Part shown: in pieces, positions 28,098 to 38,264 of the stretch | Position numbering within the stretch: position 1 is the first letter of the stretch | How the letters are laid out: every line of letters starts with the position of its first letter | Assembly (NCBI RefSeq): GCF_000423645.1 | Contig: NZ_AUIJ01000002.1 | Location: 62,001 to 126,000 of the forward strand | DNA: 64,000 bases | Reading direction: 5' to 3' | Source: Sediminimonas qiaohouensis DSM 21189 | GTDB taxonomy: Bacteria > Pseudomonadota > Alphaproteobacteria > Rhodobacterales > Rhodobacteraceae | Program-made: the position numbers and the translations under genes | The notes under the pieces: generated by a model | What the model was told of the DNA's origin: nothing | The model's database searches: none | Seen by the model: only the letters and a program-made list of their open reading frames with translations

Positions 28098-28936
28098 GCG
28101 GCATCGACACCCTTCCCCCCCTGCGCGAGGTGATCGCCGCGCATGACCTGGCGCCGCGCAAATCGCTAGGTCAGAACTTCCTGCTGGATCTGAACCTGAC
28201 CGCCAAGATCGCCCGCCAGGCCGGTGATCTGAGCAAATGCGACGTGCTCGAAATCGGCCCCGGCCCCGGCGGGTTGACGCGGGCGTTGCTGGCCGAAGGC
28301 GCGCGCCGGGTGCTGGCCATCGAAAAGGACGCCCGCTGTCTGCCCGCGCTGGAGGACATCGCCGCCGCCGCGCCCGGGCGGCTCAAGGTGATCGGCGGCG
28401 ATGCCCTCGCCGTGGACCCGCGCCAGCACCTCACGCCGCCCATCCGGATTGTCGCCAACCTGCCCTACAACGTGGGAACCGAATTGCTGGTGCGTTGGCT
28501 CACGCCCCCCGAATGGCCGCCGTTTTGGTCCAGTCTGACCTTGATGTTCCAACGCGAAGTCGCCGAGCGCATCGTCGCCCACCCCGGCTCCAAGGCCTAC
28601 GGGCGGCTGGCGCTTCTGGCCTCCTGGCGCTGCGACGCGCGCATCGTCATGACACTGCCGCCCGGCGCGTTCACGCCGCCGCCCAAGGTGTCCTCGGCGG
28701 TGGTGCACCTGACCGCCCTGCCTGCGCCGCGCTACCCGGCCGACGCCGCCACGCTCGAACGGGTGATCGCCATGGCCTTCAACCAGAGGCGCAAGATGCT
28801 GCGCTCGGCGCTCAAAGGCCTGCGCCCCGATATCGAGGACGTACTACGCGCCGTCGGCATCCCACCCACCGACCGCGCCGAAACCGTCACGCTTGAAAAG
28901 TTCTGCGCCCTCGCGCGCGCCATCCACACTGGCTGA
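28094..28936 (+). CDS. rsmA: 16S rRNA dimethyladenosine transferase
   Basis: A 280-residue KsgA/RsmA that dimethylates two adjacent adenines in helix 45 of 16S rRNA, using S-adenosylmethionine. [23 protein letters not shown] (SAM binding) and the [12 protein letters not shown] catalytic motif are present. It is the last gene of the lpt operon, overlapping pdxA by four bases and followed by an inverted intergenic repeat. Confidence 0.97.
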   Translation: MSGIDTLPPLREVIAAHDLAPRKSLGQNFLLDLNLTAKIARQAGDLSKCDVLEIGPGPGGLTRALLAEGARRVLAIEKDARCLPALEDIAAAAPGRLKVIGGDALAVDPRQHLTPPIRIVANLPYNVGTELLVRWLTPPEWPPFWSSLTLMFQREVAERIVAHPGSKAYGRLALLASWRCDARIVMTLPPGAFTPPPKVSSAVVHLTALPAPRYPADAATLERVIAMAFNQRRKMLRSALKGLRPDIEDVLRAVGIPPTDRAETVTLEKFCALARAIHTG

Positions 28937-28967
28937 CGCCCAACACCGGCACACCACACCCCCCTCC

Positions 28968-29030
28968 GCATCTTCTGGCCAAAAATATCCCGGGGGGAGG
29001 CGCCGCAGGCGACGGGGGGCAGGCCCCCCT
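28968..29030 (-). repeat. Intergenic hairpin plus GGGATATTTTTGGCCAGAAG element, inverted
   Basis: Read on the minus strand, a hairpin with 7-base arms (GGGGGGC / GCCCCCC, 29014-29029) is followed by GGCGCCTCC and CCCCCGGGATATTTTTGGCC. It starts about 20 bases after the stop codon of the MoxR gene and matches the copy at 9005-9053. Confidence 0.7.
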
Positions 29031-29048
29031 CTAACCCGCACACAGATC

Positions 29049-29960
<912 letters not shown>

Positions 29961-30201
29961 ACTTACCTCTATTTTTTCGTTTTAAAACAAGATAATCGCT
30001 TCACGCTTCACAGTGAAACACCATGCTTGCAACCGGCGCCCCCGAACGTCAAGATGCCCCTGCCGGCCGGCCACCCCGGCCTTGGATGAACAATAGCTCA
30101 GAAACCCCATGAATTCTTCCAATTTTCGCCCCATTGGCGACCTAGGAATTTTCCAACACCCCGCGGCCTGATCGCGGCGGCAAGATTGGGGAAGATATCT
30201 C

Positions 30202-31188
30202 ATGCAGGACACGCCACACCTTACCGAGACATCGCTGGCCGATTTGGGCCGCGACGACTGGCTGCGCGCGGTGGCCGGCATCGTGACGCACCAGGGCGCG
30301 TTCGAGACGCTCGGCCCCCACCACAGCGCCGCCCTCGTCACCGCGGGCAGCACCCTGCTCGTCACCTTCGAAAGCTTGCAGGGTATTCAGGCCCTCTCGG
30401 ACACCGCCCATCCCCTCGGCTGGGAGCTGGCCGAGACCAATGGCTGGTCCCAGCTCGCCCTGATCAGCGACGGCGATACCTGGTTCCGCCACCGCGCCGT
30501 CTATGGCTATTTCGACCGGCTCGTCGATGACGGCTTCTTCGAGGAATTCGATCAGGTCGTCTTTTACGGCGCCGGCCCCTGCGGCTATGCCGCCGCCGCC
30601 TTCTCCGTCGCCGCCCCCGGCGCGCGGGTGCTGTCGATCCAGCCGCAAGCGACGCTCGATCCCCGCCTGACGGAGTGGGATGACCGCTTCGTTCACATGC
30701 GCCGCACCTCGTTCACCGATCGCTACGGCTATGCCCCCGATATGCTGGACGCGGCCGACCGCGCCTTTGTTCTCTATGACCCGAACGAGCAGCTGGATGC
30801 GATGCACGCGACCCTGTTCGACGCCCCTAACGTGACCCGCCTGCGCATGCCCAACATGGGCGCGGCCCTGCAGGGTGATCTGATCTCGCTCGACCTGCTC
30901 AACACCCTGATCGAAGCGGTCGCCGCCGACACCCTGACCCGGCAGCACTTTGCCGGGCTGATGCGCCTGCGGCGCAGCTACGGGCCCTATATCCTGCGGT
31001 TGATGAGCAAGCTCGCCGCGCAGGATCGCCCCCGGTACGAGATCGCCGTGTGTCGAAACGCCCTGAGCCGGATCAGGGCCCCGCGCGTCCGACGCCGCCT
31101 TCGCATGCTGGAGGAAAAGCTTGCTGCGTCCCAAGACGGCGATGCAGCAACCCAGGACATGCGAGCCGGCTCTCCCGCGCAGCTCTGA
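30202..31188 (+). CDS. Conserved Rhodobacterales hypothetical, alpha/beta-hydrolase-like
   Basis: A 328-residue protein of a family I recognise from Rhodobacterales, sometimes named phosphoadenosine phosphosulfate reductase without good reason. The centre VVFYGAGPCGYAAAAFSVAAPG looks like the strand-turn-helix of an alpha/beta-hydrolase nucleophile elbow, but a Gly stands where the Ser nucleophile would be. The C-terminal 60 residues are basic and helical. No catalytic set is evident, so it may be a non-enzymatic relative. It sits 51 bases upstream of pyrC and probably shares its transcript. Confidence 0.75.
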   Translation: MQDTPHLTETSLADLGRDDWLRAVAGIVTHQGAFETLGPHHSAALVTAGSTLLVTFESLQGIQALSDTAHPLGWELAETNGWSQLALISDGDTWFRHRAVYGYFDRLVDDGFFEEFDQVVFYGAGPCGYAAAAFSVAAPGARVLSIQPQATLDPRLTEWDDRFVHMRRTSFTDRYGYAPDMLDAADRAFVLYDPNEQLDAMHATLFDAPNVTRLRMPNMGAALQGDLISLDLLNTLIEAVAADTLTRQHFAGLMRLRRSYGPYILRLMSKLAAQDRPRYEIAVCRNALSRIRAPRVRRRLRMLEEKLAASQDGDAATQDMRAGSPAQL

Positions 31189-31239
31189 CCGGCAAAACGG
31201 CGCTGGCCCCACGCCCGGCAATTGTGTATCCGCTAGGGC

Positions 31240-32280
31240 ATGAGCACAACGATCCGCCTGCCCCGACCCGATGACTGGCATCTTCACCTGCGCGATGGCG
31301 CGATGATGCGCGCCGTGTTGCCCGAAACCGCCCGTGATTTCGCCCGCGCGATCATCATGCCCAACCTCGTGCCGCCCGTCGTGACCGGCGCGCAGGCCGC
31401 GGCCTACCGCGACCGGATCCTGGAGGCGCTGCCCGCCGGCATGGTGTTCGAGCCGCTGATGACGCTCTACCTGACCGAAGACACCGACCCGGACGATCTG
31501 GCCGCCGCCCATGCCAGCGGGCTGATCACCGCGGTCAAGCTCTACCCGGCGGGCGCCACCACCAACTCGGCCTCCGGTGTGCGCGACTTCGCCAAGGTGC
31601 GCCCGGTGCTTGATCGCATGGCCGAGATCGGCTGCCCCCTTTGCGTGCACGGCGAGGTGACAGACCCAGACGTCGATATCTTCGACCGCGAGGCGGTGTT
31701 CATCGACCGCGTGCTTGACCCAATACGCCGCGCCACGCCGGGCCTGCGCGTCGTGATGGAGCATATCACCACCGCCGACGGCGTCGCCTACGTGCAGTCC
31801 GCCGAGTCCGGGCTGGGCGCGACGATCACCACCCATCACCTGATCATCAACCGCAATCATATCCTCGTGGACGGGATCAAACCGCACTATTATTGCCTGC
31901 CGGTCGCCAAGCGCGAGGATCATCGCCTTGCCCTGCGCAAGGCCGCGACGGGCGGCGATGCCCGGTTTTTCCTGGGCACCGACAGCGCCCCGCATACCGA
32001 TTCCAACAAGCTCAGCGCCTGCGGCTGCGCGGGCTGTTTCACCGCGCCCAACTCCCTGCCGATCCTTGCCCAGGTGTTCGAAGAGGACGGCGCGCTCGAC
32101 CGCCTCGAGGGGTTCGTCGCGCGCCACGGGGCGGCGTTCTACGGGCTGCCGGTCAACAGCGGAAGCATCACGCTGTCCAAGTCCGATCCCACTCCCACCC
32201 CGACCCACATCAACACCGACGATGGCCCCGTTACCGTGTTCGATCCGGGTTTTGACCTGTCCTGGCGCGTCGTGCGCTGA
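31240..32280 (+). CDS. pyrC: Dihydroorotase (class II, PyrC)
   Basis: A 346-residue zinc amidohydrolase that interconverts carbamoyl-aspartate and dihydroorotate in pyrimidine synthesis. DWHLHLRDG gives the first metal histidines, [13 protein letters not shown] the carboxylated lysine, HGEVTD and MEHITT further histidines, and LGTDSAPH the catalytic aspartate. The 346-residue length and motif order match the E. coli-type PyrC rather than the longer class I forms. Confidence 0.97.
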   Translation: MSTTIRLPRPDDWHLHLRDGAMMRAVLPETARDFARAIIMPNLVPPVVTGAQAAAYRDRILEALPAGMVFEPLMTLYLTEDTDPDDLAAAHASGLITAVKLYPAGATTNSASGVRDFAKVRPVLDRMAEIGCPLCVHGEVTDPDVDIFDREAVFIDRVLDPIRRATPGLRVVMEHITTADGVAYVQSAESGLGATITTHHLIINRNHILVDGIKPHYYCLPVAKREDHRLALRKAATGGDARFFLGTDSAPHTDSNKLSACGCAGCFTAPNSLPILAQVFEEDGALDRLEGFVARHGAAFYGLPVNSGSITLSKSDPTPTPTHINTDDGPVTVFDPGFDLSWRVVR

Positions 32281-32351
32281 CGTAGCAGCGCGCCAGATGC
32301 GCAACCAGTTTCGGCAGCGCGTCAACACGTGATAGGCTTGTCAGGGATGAA

Positions 32352-32438
32352 TGGTGCGGTCGAGAAGACTCGAACTTCCACGGGTGTTACCCCACAGCGA
32401 CCTCAACGCTGCGCGTCTACCAATTCCGCCACGACCGC
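32352..32438 (-). tRNA. tRNA-Leu (anticodon GAG)
   Basis: The minus strand folds into a class II tRNA: acceptor stem GCGGTCG / CGACCGC, discriminator A, encoded CCA, D-loop GGAATTGGTAGAC, T-loop GTTCGAGTC and a long variable arm. The anticodon loop TTGAGGT gives GAG, reading CUC and CUU leucine codons. Confidence 0.96.
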
Positions 32439-32672
32439 ACTGTCTAGGCTTGGTGAGGGGGCGTATAGCGAAGCGTGCCAAGGATGTGAAGAGAGAAATC
32501 GGCACGCCGAGGCGGAATTTACAAGAGGCGCTCATGCGCCCGGGTCAACCACCACTCGTCGCCATCATTCAAGATCAATGCCCGGGGCACTGACAATGTC
32601 GTCGAACGGGCCTATGTAAGGGCCTAGGAGGGCATTTTACGCAGACGCAGCGCCCCGATAGCAGGAGGGTAA

Positions 32673-33317
32673 ATGGCTACGCCAATCCAGATCGACATCG
32701 TCTCGGACGTCATGTGCCCATGGTGCATCATCGGTTGGAAGCAGCTTGAGCATGCGCTCACGGCCAGCGGGCACGAAGCTGTGCTGCGGTGGCACCCGTT
32801 CGAATTGAACCCCGATATGCCCGAGACGGGGCAGGACCTGCGCGAACACCTGATCGGCAAATACGGCATCACCGCGCAACAAAGCGCCGAAAACCGGGAG
32901 CGCATGCAAGCGCTTGGCGCCGACCTGGGATTTACCTTCAACTTTTCCGAGGACATGCGGATGGTGAACTCGTTTCGCGCCCACCAGGTAATCGACTGGG
33001 CCGGCACACTGGGCCACCAGCACCCGATGAAGATGGCGCTGTTCACGGCGCATTTCACGCAAGGCCGGGATGTCAACGATCCTGTGGTTCTGGCCGAAGT
33101 CGCGGGGGAAATCGGGCTTGACCCCGCAGCGGCGCGCGCGGTTCTGGACACTGCCCGCCACGCCGAAAGTGTCCGCGAAAAGCAACGATTCTGGACCGCG
33201 CAAGGCGTTTCAGGCGTTCCTGCCATGGTGTTTCAGCAGCAGTTCCTCGTGACCGGCGCCCAAGGTGCCAAGACCTATCGAGAACTGCTTGACCGGTTCG
33301 CAAACGCGGACGCCTGA
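32673..33317 (+). CDS. DsbA-family oxidoreductase, FrnE-like
   Basis: A 214-residue thioredoxin-fold protein with a CPWC active site at 15-18 and no signal peptide, so it should act in the cytoplasm. DVMCPWCIIG at the N-terminus and VSGVPAMVF with the cis-proline near residue 183 are typical of FrnE, linked to oxidative stress and disulfide isomerisation. It has its own ribosome site (AGGAGG). A hairpin with 8-base arms follows the stop. Confidence 0.93.
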   Translation: MATPIQIDIVSDVMCPWCIIGWKQLEHALTASGHEAVLRWHPFELNPDMPETGQDLREHLIGKYGITAQQSAENRERMQALGADLGFTFNFSEDMRMVNSFRAHQVIDWAGTLGHQHPMKMALFTAHFTQGRDVNDPVVLAEVAGEIGLDPAAARAVLDTARHAESVREKQRFWTAQGVSGVPAMVFQQQFLVTGAQGAKTYRELLDRFANADA

Positions 33318-33323
33318 TAGCCA

Positions 33324-33351
33324 AGGGGCGCATCCTTTCGAACGCGCCCCT
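33324..33351 (+). terminator. Hairpin after frnE-like gene
   Basis: AGGGGCGC / GCGCCCCT arms with a 12-base loop start seven bases after the stop codon. There is no strong T-run, so termination is likely but not certain; it also lies 26 bases from the end of the convergent gene and could serve both. Confidence 0.5.
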
Positions 33352-33376
33352 AATCGGATGCCCCCCGTGTTTGTCG

Positions 33377-34984
33377 TTAGTCCACCGAGAAGCTGGGCAG
33401 CGATGCCGCCTCTGGTTTGGGCATGCCATCGTTCTGAGCGGTATCACCAAGGGCAAGCGTTGCCGCCTTCAGAAGGCCCACGCGTTCGGGTTGCCCGGGC
33501 GCGATTACGGGCTCTGCGCCGCCCTCAAGCGCATCGACGGCCAACGAATACCACTCGCGCGCGCGCTCCAGGTTCGTCTCCACGCCAAAGCCCTGCGACA
33601 GGTGGTGGCCTACCAACTCGGCGTAGGGTTTCTGGCCGACCCCGACCAAAAGCATCGCCGAGCCGAGCGCAACATCCATCTTGTCGCGGCGGTATCCCGA
33701 GAACAGGCAGACCTTTGCAGTGCCCTGGAGCTGTTCGACCGACATGTCCGCATCAAGGACGAATTTCTGAACCTGGCCCCGCACCTCCGCGCTGCTTTGA
33801 CCGAGCTTGGCAACATAGGGCGCCATCGCCGGGCCGAAGGAATCGCACTGCTGATCCACTTGCGCCTGCGTCAGGCCCTGCACGTTGCGTACCATGTCCT
33901 CGCCCGTCGAGATCGCGTAGCTGCGGCTCAGGCAGAATTGCTCGCTCATCGCCATCTCGGGGTCGGTCATGTTCGCCTGCGTCACGAAGCCACCGTTCGA
34001 ATTGGTCAACAGGCTGACCTTGCTGCAACGGCTGGCAAGCGACGCCTCGGTTTTCGCGCTGCCTGATGCCATCGGCAAGGCCGAAATACCGCCTGACGAC
34101 TCTCCACCCCCGCCGGTCGAAGCCATCTGCGTTTGTGGCTCGGACGCCGCATCAGGGGCCGCGTCATCCGGCGTGTCACTGGCCATCTTCGGCACGCTTT
34201 CGTTCATGCGGCACACGCCTTGGTGGCAGTTGAACATCGCCGGCTTGGCCTCGTAGGTCAGGAAATCATTGCGCTTGTAGCCATCAGGCGTCGAGGCAAA
34301 GACCATCACCGAGCAGTTCGAAGCGCCGCACCAGAAGGAACTGCCGGTGACCGAGGTATCAAGCACATAATCCGTCTTGCCGTCACCGTTCAGATCGGCA
34401 AGTTGCACAAAACCCGACCGCTGCAGCAACTGCTCGGGGCTTGGGTCGCTGGAGGCGGCGATTTCGTCAACTGCATCGGACACTTCGGGCGGCATGCCGC
34501 CATAGCTGGCGCTGCGGGCTCCGCCTGCCTCGCCCTGCCAAGTCTTAAGCAGGCCGCGCACGCCCTTGGAGCTGTTCATCGCCTTGACCACCTGCGGCCC
34601 GCCAGCCTGCGCGCGGTTGTGCGAGGACACCAGGAGGTCGCGCTGGTAGCTGGTCAGTTCACCCGTCACCGGAAAGCCCATATACGCTTGGTACTGCCGC
34701 ACCGCCGCGCGGGTGCGCGAGCCGATGACGCCATCGGGTGTGCCCGCCGGGAAGCTGAAATAGTTCAGTGCTGTCTGGGTTTCGCGATTGGCCTGCCGCT
34801 GCGCTGAATACGCGTTCGAGCGATAGACGCGCTTGCGCTTGTTCTTTGTCGCTTCATTTACGATAACACCGCCAATAATCCCGCCGATCAAGCCGGACCC
34901 AAGGCTATCCGCCGCAGCGGGCGCCGCCGGGGCGCCAAGCGCCACGCCCGCGATCACCGCGGCTTTCAATGGATTGGAAAACAT
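33377..34984 (-). CDS. Secreted peptidoglycan-binding domain protein
   Basis: A 535-residue exported protein. A signal peptide (about 1-25) is followed by a glycine-rich membrane-like stretch (LGSGLIGGIIGGVIV), a PG_binding_1-like domain (about 65-115: ALNYFSFPAGTPDGVIGSRTRAAVRQYQAYMGFPVTG is the typical core), a DLNGDGKTDYV stretch resembling FG-GAP/VCBS calcium loops (about 198-208), and a C-terminal Sel1-like helical part with GVETNLERAREWYSLAVDALE. Eight or so cysteines suggest disulfides in the periplasm. The function is not established; it may sense or bind the cell wall. It stands alone, divergent from lipB. Confidence 0.85.
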   Translation of the reverse strand: MFSNPLKAAVIAGVALGAPAAPAAADSLGSGLIGGIIGGVIVNEATKNKRKRVYRSNAYSAQRQANRETQTALNYFSFPAGTPDGVIGSRTRAAVRQYQAYMGFPVTGELTSYQRDLLVSSHNRAQAGGPQVVKAMNSSKGVRGLLKTWQGEAGGARSASYGGMPPEVSDAVDEIAASSDPSPEQLLQRSGFVQLADLNGDGKTDYVLDTSVTGSSFWCGASNCSVMVFASTPDGYKRNDFLTYEAKPAMFNCHQGVCRMNESVPKMASDTPDDAAPDAASEPQTQMASTGGGGESSGGISALPMASGSAKTEASLASRCSKVSLLTNSNGGFVTQANMTDPEMAMSEQFCLSRSYAISTGEDMVRNVQGLTQAQVDQQCDSFGPAMAPYVAKLGQSSAEVRGQVQKFVLDADMSVEQLQGTAKVCLFSGYRRDKMDVALGSAMLLVGVGQKPYAELVGHHLSQGFGVETNLERAREWYSLAVDALEGGAEPVIAPGQPERVGLLKAATLALGDTAQNDGMPKPEAASLPSFSVD

Positions 34985-35124
34985 TGCAATTCCTCCCTAT
35001 ACCAAATGCACCAAATTCGATTCTCCCATATATTAGCACGATTCGCCGCTGCATGGGGTAAACCGGCAACAGCAGTTTTCAGGGCCAGGAGACCCGTTTC
35101 GCAACCCCGGATGGAGGCCAAAAC

Positions 35125-35811
35125 ATGGTCGAGTGGATCATATCAGAGGGGCTGACTGATTACACAGCCGCCGAAACGGTCATGGAAGACCGCGCCGCCG
35201 CGATCGCGGCAGGCACCGCGGACGAGGCCATTTGGCTGGTCGAGCACCCCCCCCTTTATACCGCCGGGACCAGCGCCCGGCCCGCTGACCTGACGGACCC
35301 GGACCGCTTTCCCGTGTTCACGACCAAGCGCGGCGGCCAATATACCTATCATGGCCCCGGGCAGCGCGTGGTCTATGTTATGCTGGACGTCGGACGCCGG
35401 GGGCATGACGTGCGCCGATTTGTGCAGCAACTGGAAAGCTGGGTGATCGGCACGCTGGATAGCTTCAACATCAAGGGCGAAATCCGCGACGGCCGGGTCG
35501 GCGTGTGGGTGGCCCGCCCGGACAAGCCGTTGACCGCCTCGGGCGCCGTGCCCGAGGACAAGATCGCGGCGATCGGCATTCGTTTGCGCAAATGGATCAG
35601 CTTTCACGGCCTTTCGATCAACGTGGACCCGGACCTGTCGCATTTTTCGGGCATCGTGCCTTGCGGAATAACCGAGCACGGGGTGACAAGCCTTGTTGAC
35701 TTGGGCCTGCCGGTGTCGATGTCGGATGTCGATGTTGCCCTGCAACGCGGTTTCGAGTCCGTATTCGGACCGCTGAATCACGCCGACGAGGACCGGTTCG
35801 CCCTGCGATGA
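35125..35811 (+). CDS. lipB: Octanoyl-ACP:protein octanoyltransferase
   Basis: A 228-residue LipB that moves octanoate from acyl carrier protein to lipoyl domains of 2-oxoacid dehydrogenases and the glycine cleavage H protein. The catalytic pair is C180 (VPCGIT) and K146 (DKIAAIGIR), with the same 34-residue spacing as in characterised enzymes. [12 protein letters not shown] is the family signature. It is followed 80 bases later by a cytochrome c gene. Confidence 0.96.
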   Translation: MVEWIISEGLTDYTAAETVMEDRAAAIAAGTADEAIWLVEHPPLYTAGTSARPADLTDPDRFPVFTTKRGGQYTYHGPGQRVVYVMLDVGRRGHDVRRFVQQLESWVIGTLDSFNIKGEIRDGRVGVWVARPDKPLTASGAVPEDKIAAIGIRLRKWISFHGLSINVDPDLSHFSGIVPCGITEHGVTSLVDLGLPVSMSDVDVALQRGFESVFGPLNHADEDRFALR

Positions 35812-35891
35812 ATTGCCCGTTGCACCAAACTTGTGTCAGGCTATGTGTGTAACCTGGAACGCGACTACAACTGCAAACCGTGAGGTGAACA

Positions 35892-36308
35892 ATGAAAACC
35901 CTTTTGACTACGGCAGCCCTGCTTGCGTTGGCGGCCCCCGCATTCGCCGAAGGCGACACCGGAGGCGATCCAGCCAAGGGCGAAAAGGAATTCCGCAAGT
36001 GCAAAGCGTGCCATATGATCGTGGATGATGAGGGCGAAACCATCGTGCGCGGTGGCCGGACTGGCCCGAATCTGTATGGCGTCATTGGCCGCACGGCCGG
36101 CTCCGTCGAGGACTTCCGCTATGGCCCCGGCCTCGAAGCGGCAGCCGAGGACGAATTCACGTGGACCGAAGAGGAAGTGGCCGTATACGTGGCGGACCCT
36201 TCTGCTTGGCTTGAAGATCAGGGCTATCCCAAGCGTTCCAAGATGACCTTCAAGCTGCGCAAGGGCGGAGAGGACGTGGCCGCCTACCTGGCCTCCGTCG
36301 CCGAATAA
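35892..36308 (+). CDS. Soluble class I cytochrome c (c2/c550-like)
   Basis: A 138-residue periplasmic electron carrier with a signal peptide (about 1-19), a CKACH haem-binding motif (37-41) and a C-terminal methionine ligand M118 in RSKMTFKL. The acidic surface and GPNLYGVIGRTAG block resemble cytochrome c2/c550 of Rhodobacterales, which feed electrons from the bc1 complex to terminal oxidases or denitrification reductases. It lies directly upstream of the ctaD gene, its likely redox partner. A GAGGTG site precedes the ATG. Confidence 0.93.
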   Translation: MKTLLTTAALLALAAPAFAEGDTGGDPAKGEKEFRKCKACHMIVDDEGETIVRGGRTGPNLYGVIGRTAGSVEDFRYGPGLEAAAEDEFTWTEEEVAVYVADPSAWLEDQGYPKRSKMTFKLRKGGEDVAAYLASVAE

Positions 36309-36366
36309 TTCCCTTTGGGATGATGGCCAGCCAGGGGCTGACCTGCCGGGGGTGCGACAATATTAT

Positions 36367-36380
36367 TTGATCTGGATCAA
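36367..36380. promoter_or_regulatory. FNR/FnrL-type box TTGATCTGGATCAA
   Basis: A perfect match to the TTGAT-N4-ATCAA consensus lies 58 bases after the cytochrome c gene and 105 bases before the ctaD start. FnrL-type proteins bind such boxes when oxygen is low. The distance leaves room for a promoter between the box and the gene; activation or repression cannot be told from the sequence. Confidence 0.8.
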
Positions 36381-36485
36381 ATTCAGTCATTGCCGCGCCC
36401 CCCAAGCCATTCTAAAACATGAATGGAATTCAAGCGCCCGGTCCTGGTGCCCGGCGCTGTCAAACACATAACAGGAGGCACCAAG

Positions 36486-38156
36486 ATGGCAGACGCAGCC
36501 ATTCACGGCCATGACCACGAGGACCAGCGCGGTTTCTTCACTCGCTGGTTCATGTCGACCAATCACAAGGATATCGGGATACTGTATCTCATCACCGCCG
36601 CGGTGGTGGGTCTGATCTCGGTTTCCTTTACTGTCTACATGCGGCTCGAGTTGATGGAGCCGGGCGTACAGTACATGTGCCTTGAGGGCGCGCGCTTTAT
36701 CGCGTCGGATGCAACCTGCACGCCCAACGGGCACCTTTGGAACGTTCTGGTCACCTATCACGGCGTCCTGATGATGTTTTTCGTGGTGATCCCGGCGCTG
36801 TTCGGCGGCTTTGGCAACTATTTCATGCCGCTACAAATCGGCGCGCCCGACATGGCGTTTCCGCGCATGAACAACCTCAGCTACTGGCTCTACGTCGCCG
36901 GCACGGCGCTTGGCGTGGCGTCGGTGCTGTCGCCGGGCGGCAACGGGCAGCTTGGTTCGGGCGTCGGCTGGGTGCTCTACCCGCCGCTGTCGGTGAACGA
37001 GGGCGGCATGTCGATGGACCTGGCCATTTTTGCCGTGCACGTCTCGGGAGCCAGCTCGATCCTTGGTGCAATCAACATGATCACCACTTTCCTGAACATG
37101 CGCGCGCCGGGCATGAGCCTGTTCAAGGTGCCACTGTTCTCGTGGTCGATCTTTGTCACCGCATGGTTGATCCTGTTGTCGCTGCCGGTACTCGCGGGCG
37201 CCATCACGATGCTGCTGACCGACCGCAACTTCGGCACGACGTTCTTTGACCCCGCCGGCGGCGGCGATCCAGTGCTGTATCAGCACATCCTGTGGTTCTT
37301 TGGCCACCCGGAGGTGTACATCATCATCCTGCCCGGCTTTGGCATCATCAGCCACGTCATCTCGACCTTCTCGCGCAAGCCGATTTTTGGCTACCTGCCG
37401 ATGGTTTGGGCGCTGATCGCCATTGGCGTGCTGGGCTTTGTAGTTTGGGCGCACCACATGTACACGGTGGGTATGTCGCTGACGCAGCAAAGCTATTTCA
37501 TGCTGGCCACGATGGTGATCGCGGTGCCAACGGGTGTGAAGGTGTTCAGTTGGATCGCAACGATGTGGGGCGGCTCGATCGAGTTCAAGACGCCGATGGT
37601 CTGGGCGTTCGGGTTCCTGTTCCTGTTCACCGTGGGCGGCGTGACCGGCGTGGTGCTCAGCCAGGCCGCAGTCGACCGTGCCTATCATGACACATACTAC
37701 GTGGTTGCGCACTTCCACTACGTGATGAGCCTTGGCGCGGTGTTCGCCATCTTTGCCGGCATCTACTACTACTTCGGAAAGATGACCGGGCGGCAGTACC
37801 CGGAATGGGCGGGCAAGTTGCACTTCGCGATGATGTTCATCGGCGCCAACCTGACGTTCTTCCCCCAGCACTTCCTGGGTCGTCAGGGCATGCCGCGTCA
37901 GTACATCGACTACCCTGAGGCATTTGCGACCTGGAACTATGTCTCGTCGATGGGGGCGTTCCTGTCCTTCGCCTCGTTCCTGTTCTTCTTCGGTATCATG
38001 GCCTATTCGCTTACTCGCGGGGCACGCGTGACCGAGAACAACTACTGGAACGAGTACGCCGACACACTGGAATGGACCCTGCCCAGCCCGCCGCCCGAGC
38101 ACACGTTCGAGCAGCTTCCCAAGCAAGAAGACTGGGACAAGCAGCCGGCGCACTAG
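36486..38156 (+). CDS. ctaD: Cytochrome c oxidase subunit I (aa3-type)
   Basis: A 556-residue haem-copper oxidase subunit with about 12 membrane segments, catalysing oxygen reduction coupled to proton pumping. [17 protein letters not shown] holds the CuB His and the cross-linked Tyr, AHHMYTVG the other two CuB histidines, and [18 protein letters not shown] the haem ligands. The start at 36486 has AGGAGG upstream; an ATG at 36423 adds an unlikely leader. It is monocistronic here: subunits II and III are not adjacent, as in Rhodobacter, and a strong terminator follows. Confidence 0.97.
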   Translation: MADAAIHGHDHEDQRGFFTRWFMSTNHKDIGILYLITAAVVGLISVSFTVYMRLELMEPGVQYMCLEGARFIASDATCTPNGHLWNVLVTYHGVLMMFFVVIPALFGGFGNYFMPLQIGAPDMAFPRMNNLSYWLYVAGTALGVASVLSPGGNGQLGSGVGWVLYPPLSVNEGGMSMDLAIFAVHVSGASSILGAINMITTFLNMRAPGMSLFKVPLFSWSIFVTAWLILLSLPVLAGAITMLLTDRNFGTTFFDPAGGGDPVLYQHILWFFGHPEVYIIILPGFGIISHVISTFSRKPIFGYLPMVWALIAIGVLGFVVWAHHMYTVGMSLTQQSYFMLATMVIAVPTGVKVFSWIATMWGGSIEFKTPMVWAFGFLFLFTVGGVTGVVLSQAAVDRAYHDTYYVVAHFHYVMSLGAVFAIFAGIYYYFGKMTGRQYPEWAGKLHFAMMFIGANLTFFPQHFLGRQGMPRQYIDYPEAFATWNYVSSMGAFLSFASFLFFFGIMAYSLTRGARVTENNYWNEYADTLEWTLPSPPPEHTFEQLPKQEDWDKQPAH

Positions 38157-38180
38157 GCAAGGCACAACACCAAAGTCGAA

Positions 38181-38206
38181 ACGGGCCCCGGAATTCCGGG
38201 GCCCGT
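38181..38206. terminator. Perfect 26-base palindromic terminator after ctaD
   Basis: Arms ACGGGCCCCGG and CCGGGGCCCGT with AATT at the centre form a perfect 26-base palindrome 25 bases after the ctaD stop. Its symmetry means it can end transcription from either side, including the convergent aroB. Confidence 0.75.
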
Positions 38207-38264
38207 ATTCGTTTGTTGGACGGGATTGTCGGACGCAGGGCGCCTAGCCACCTGCGCCGTTTCT

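Noticed and set aside
30142-32328. 728-residue minus-strand frame opposite the 30202 gene and pyrC
   Set aside because: Antisense to dihydroorotase with all its metal motifs on the plus strand.
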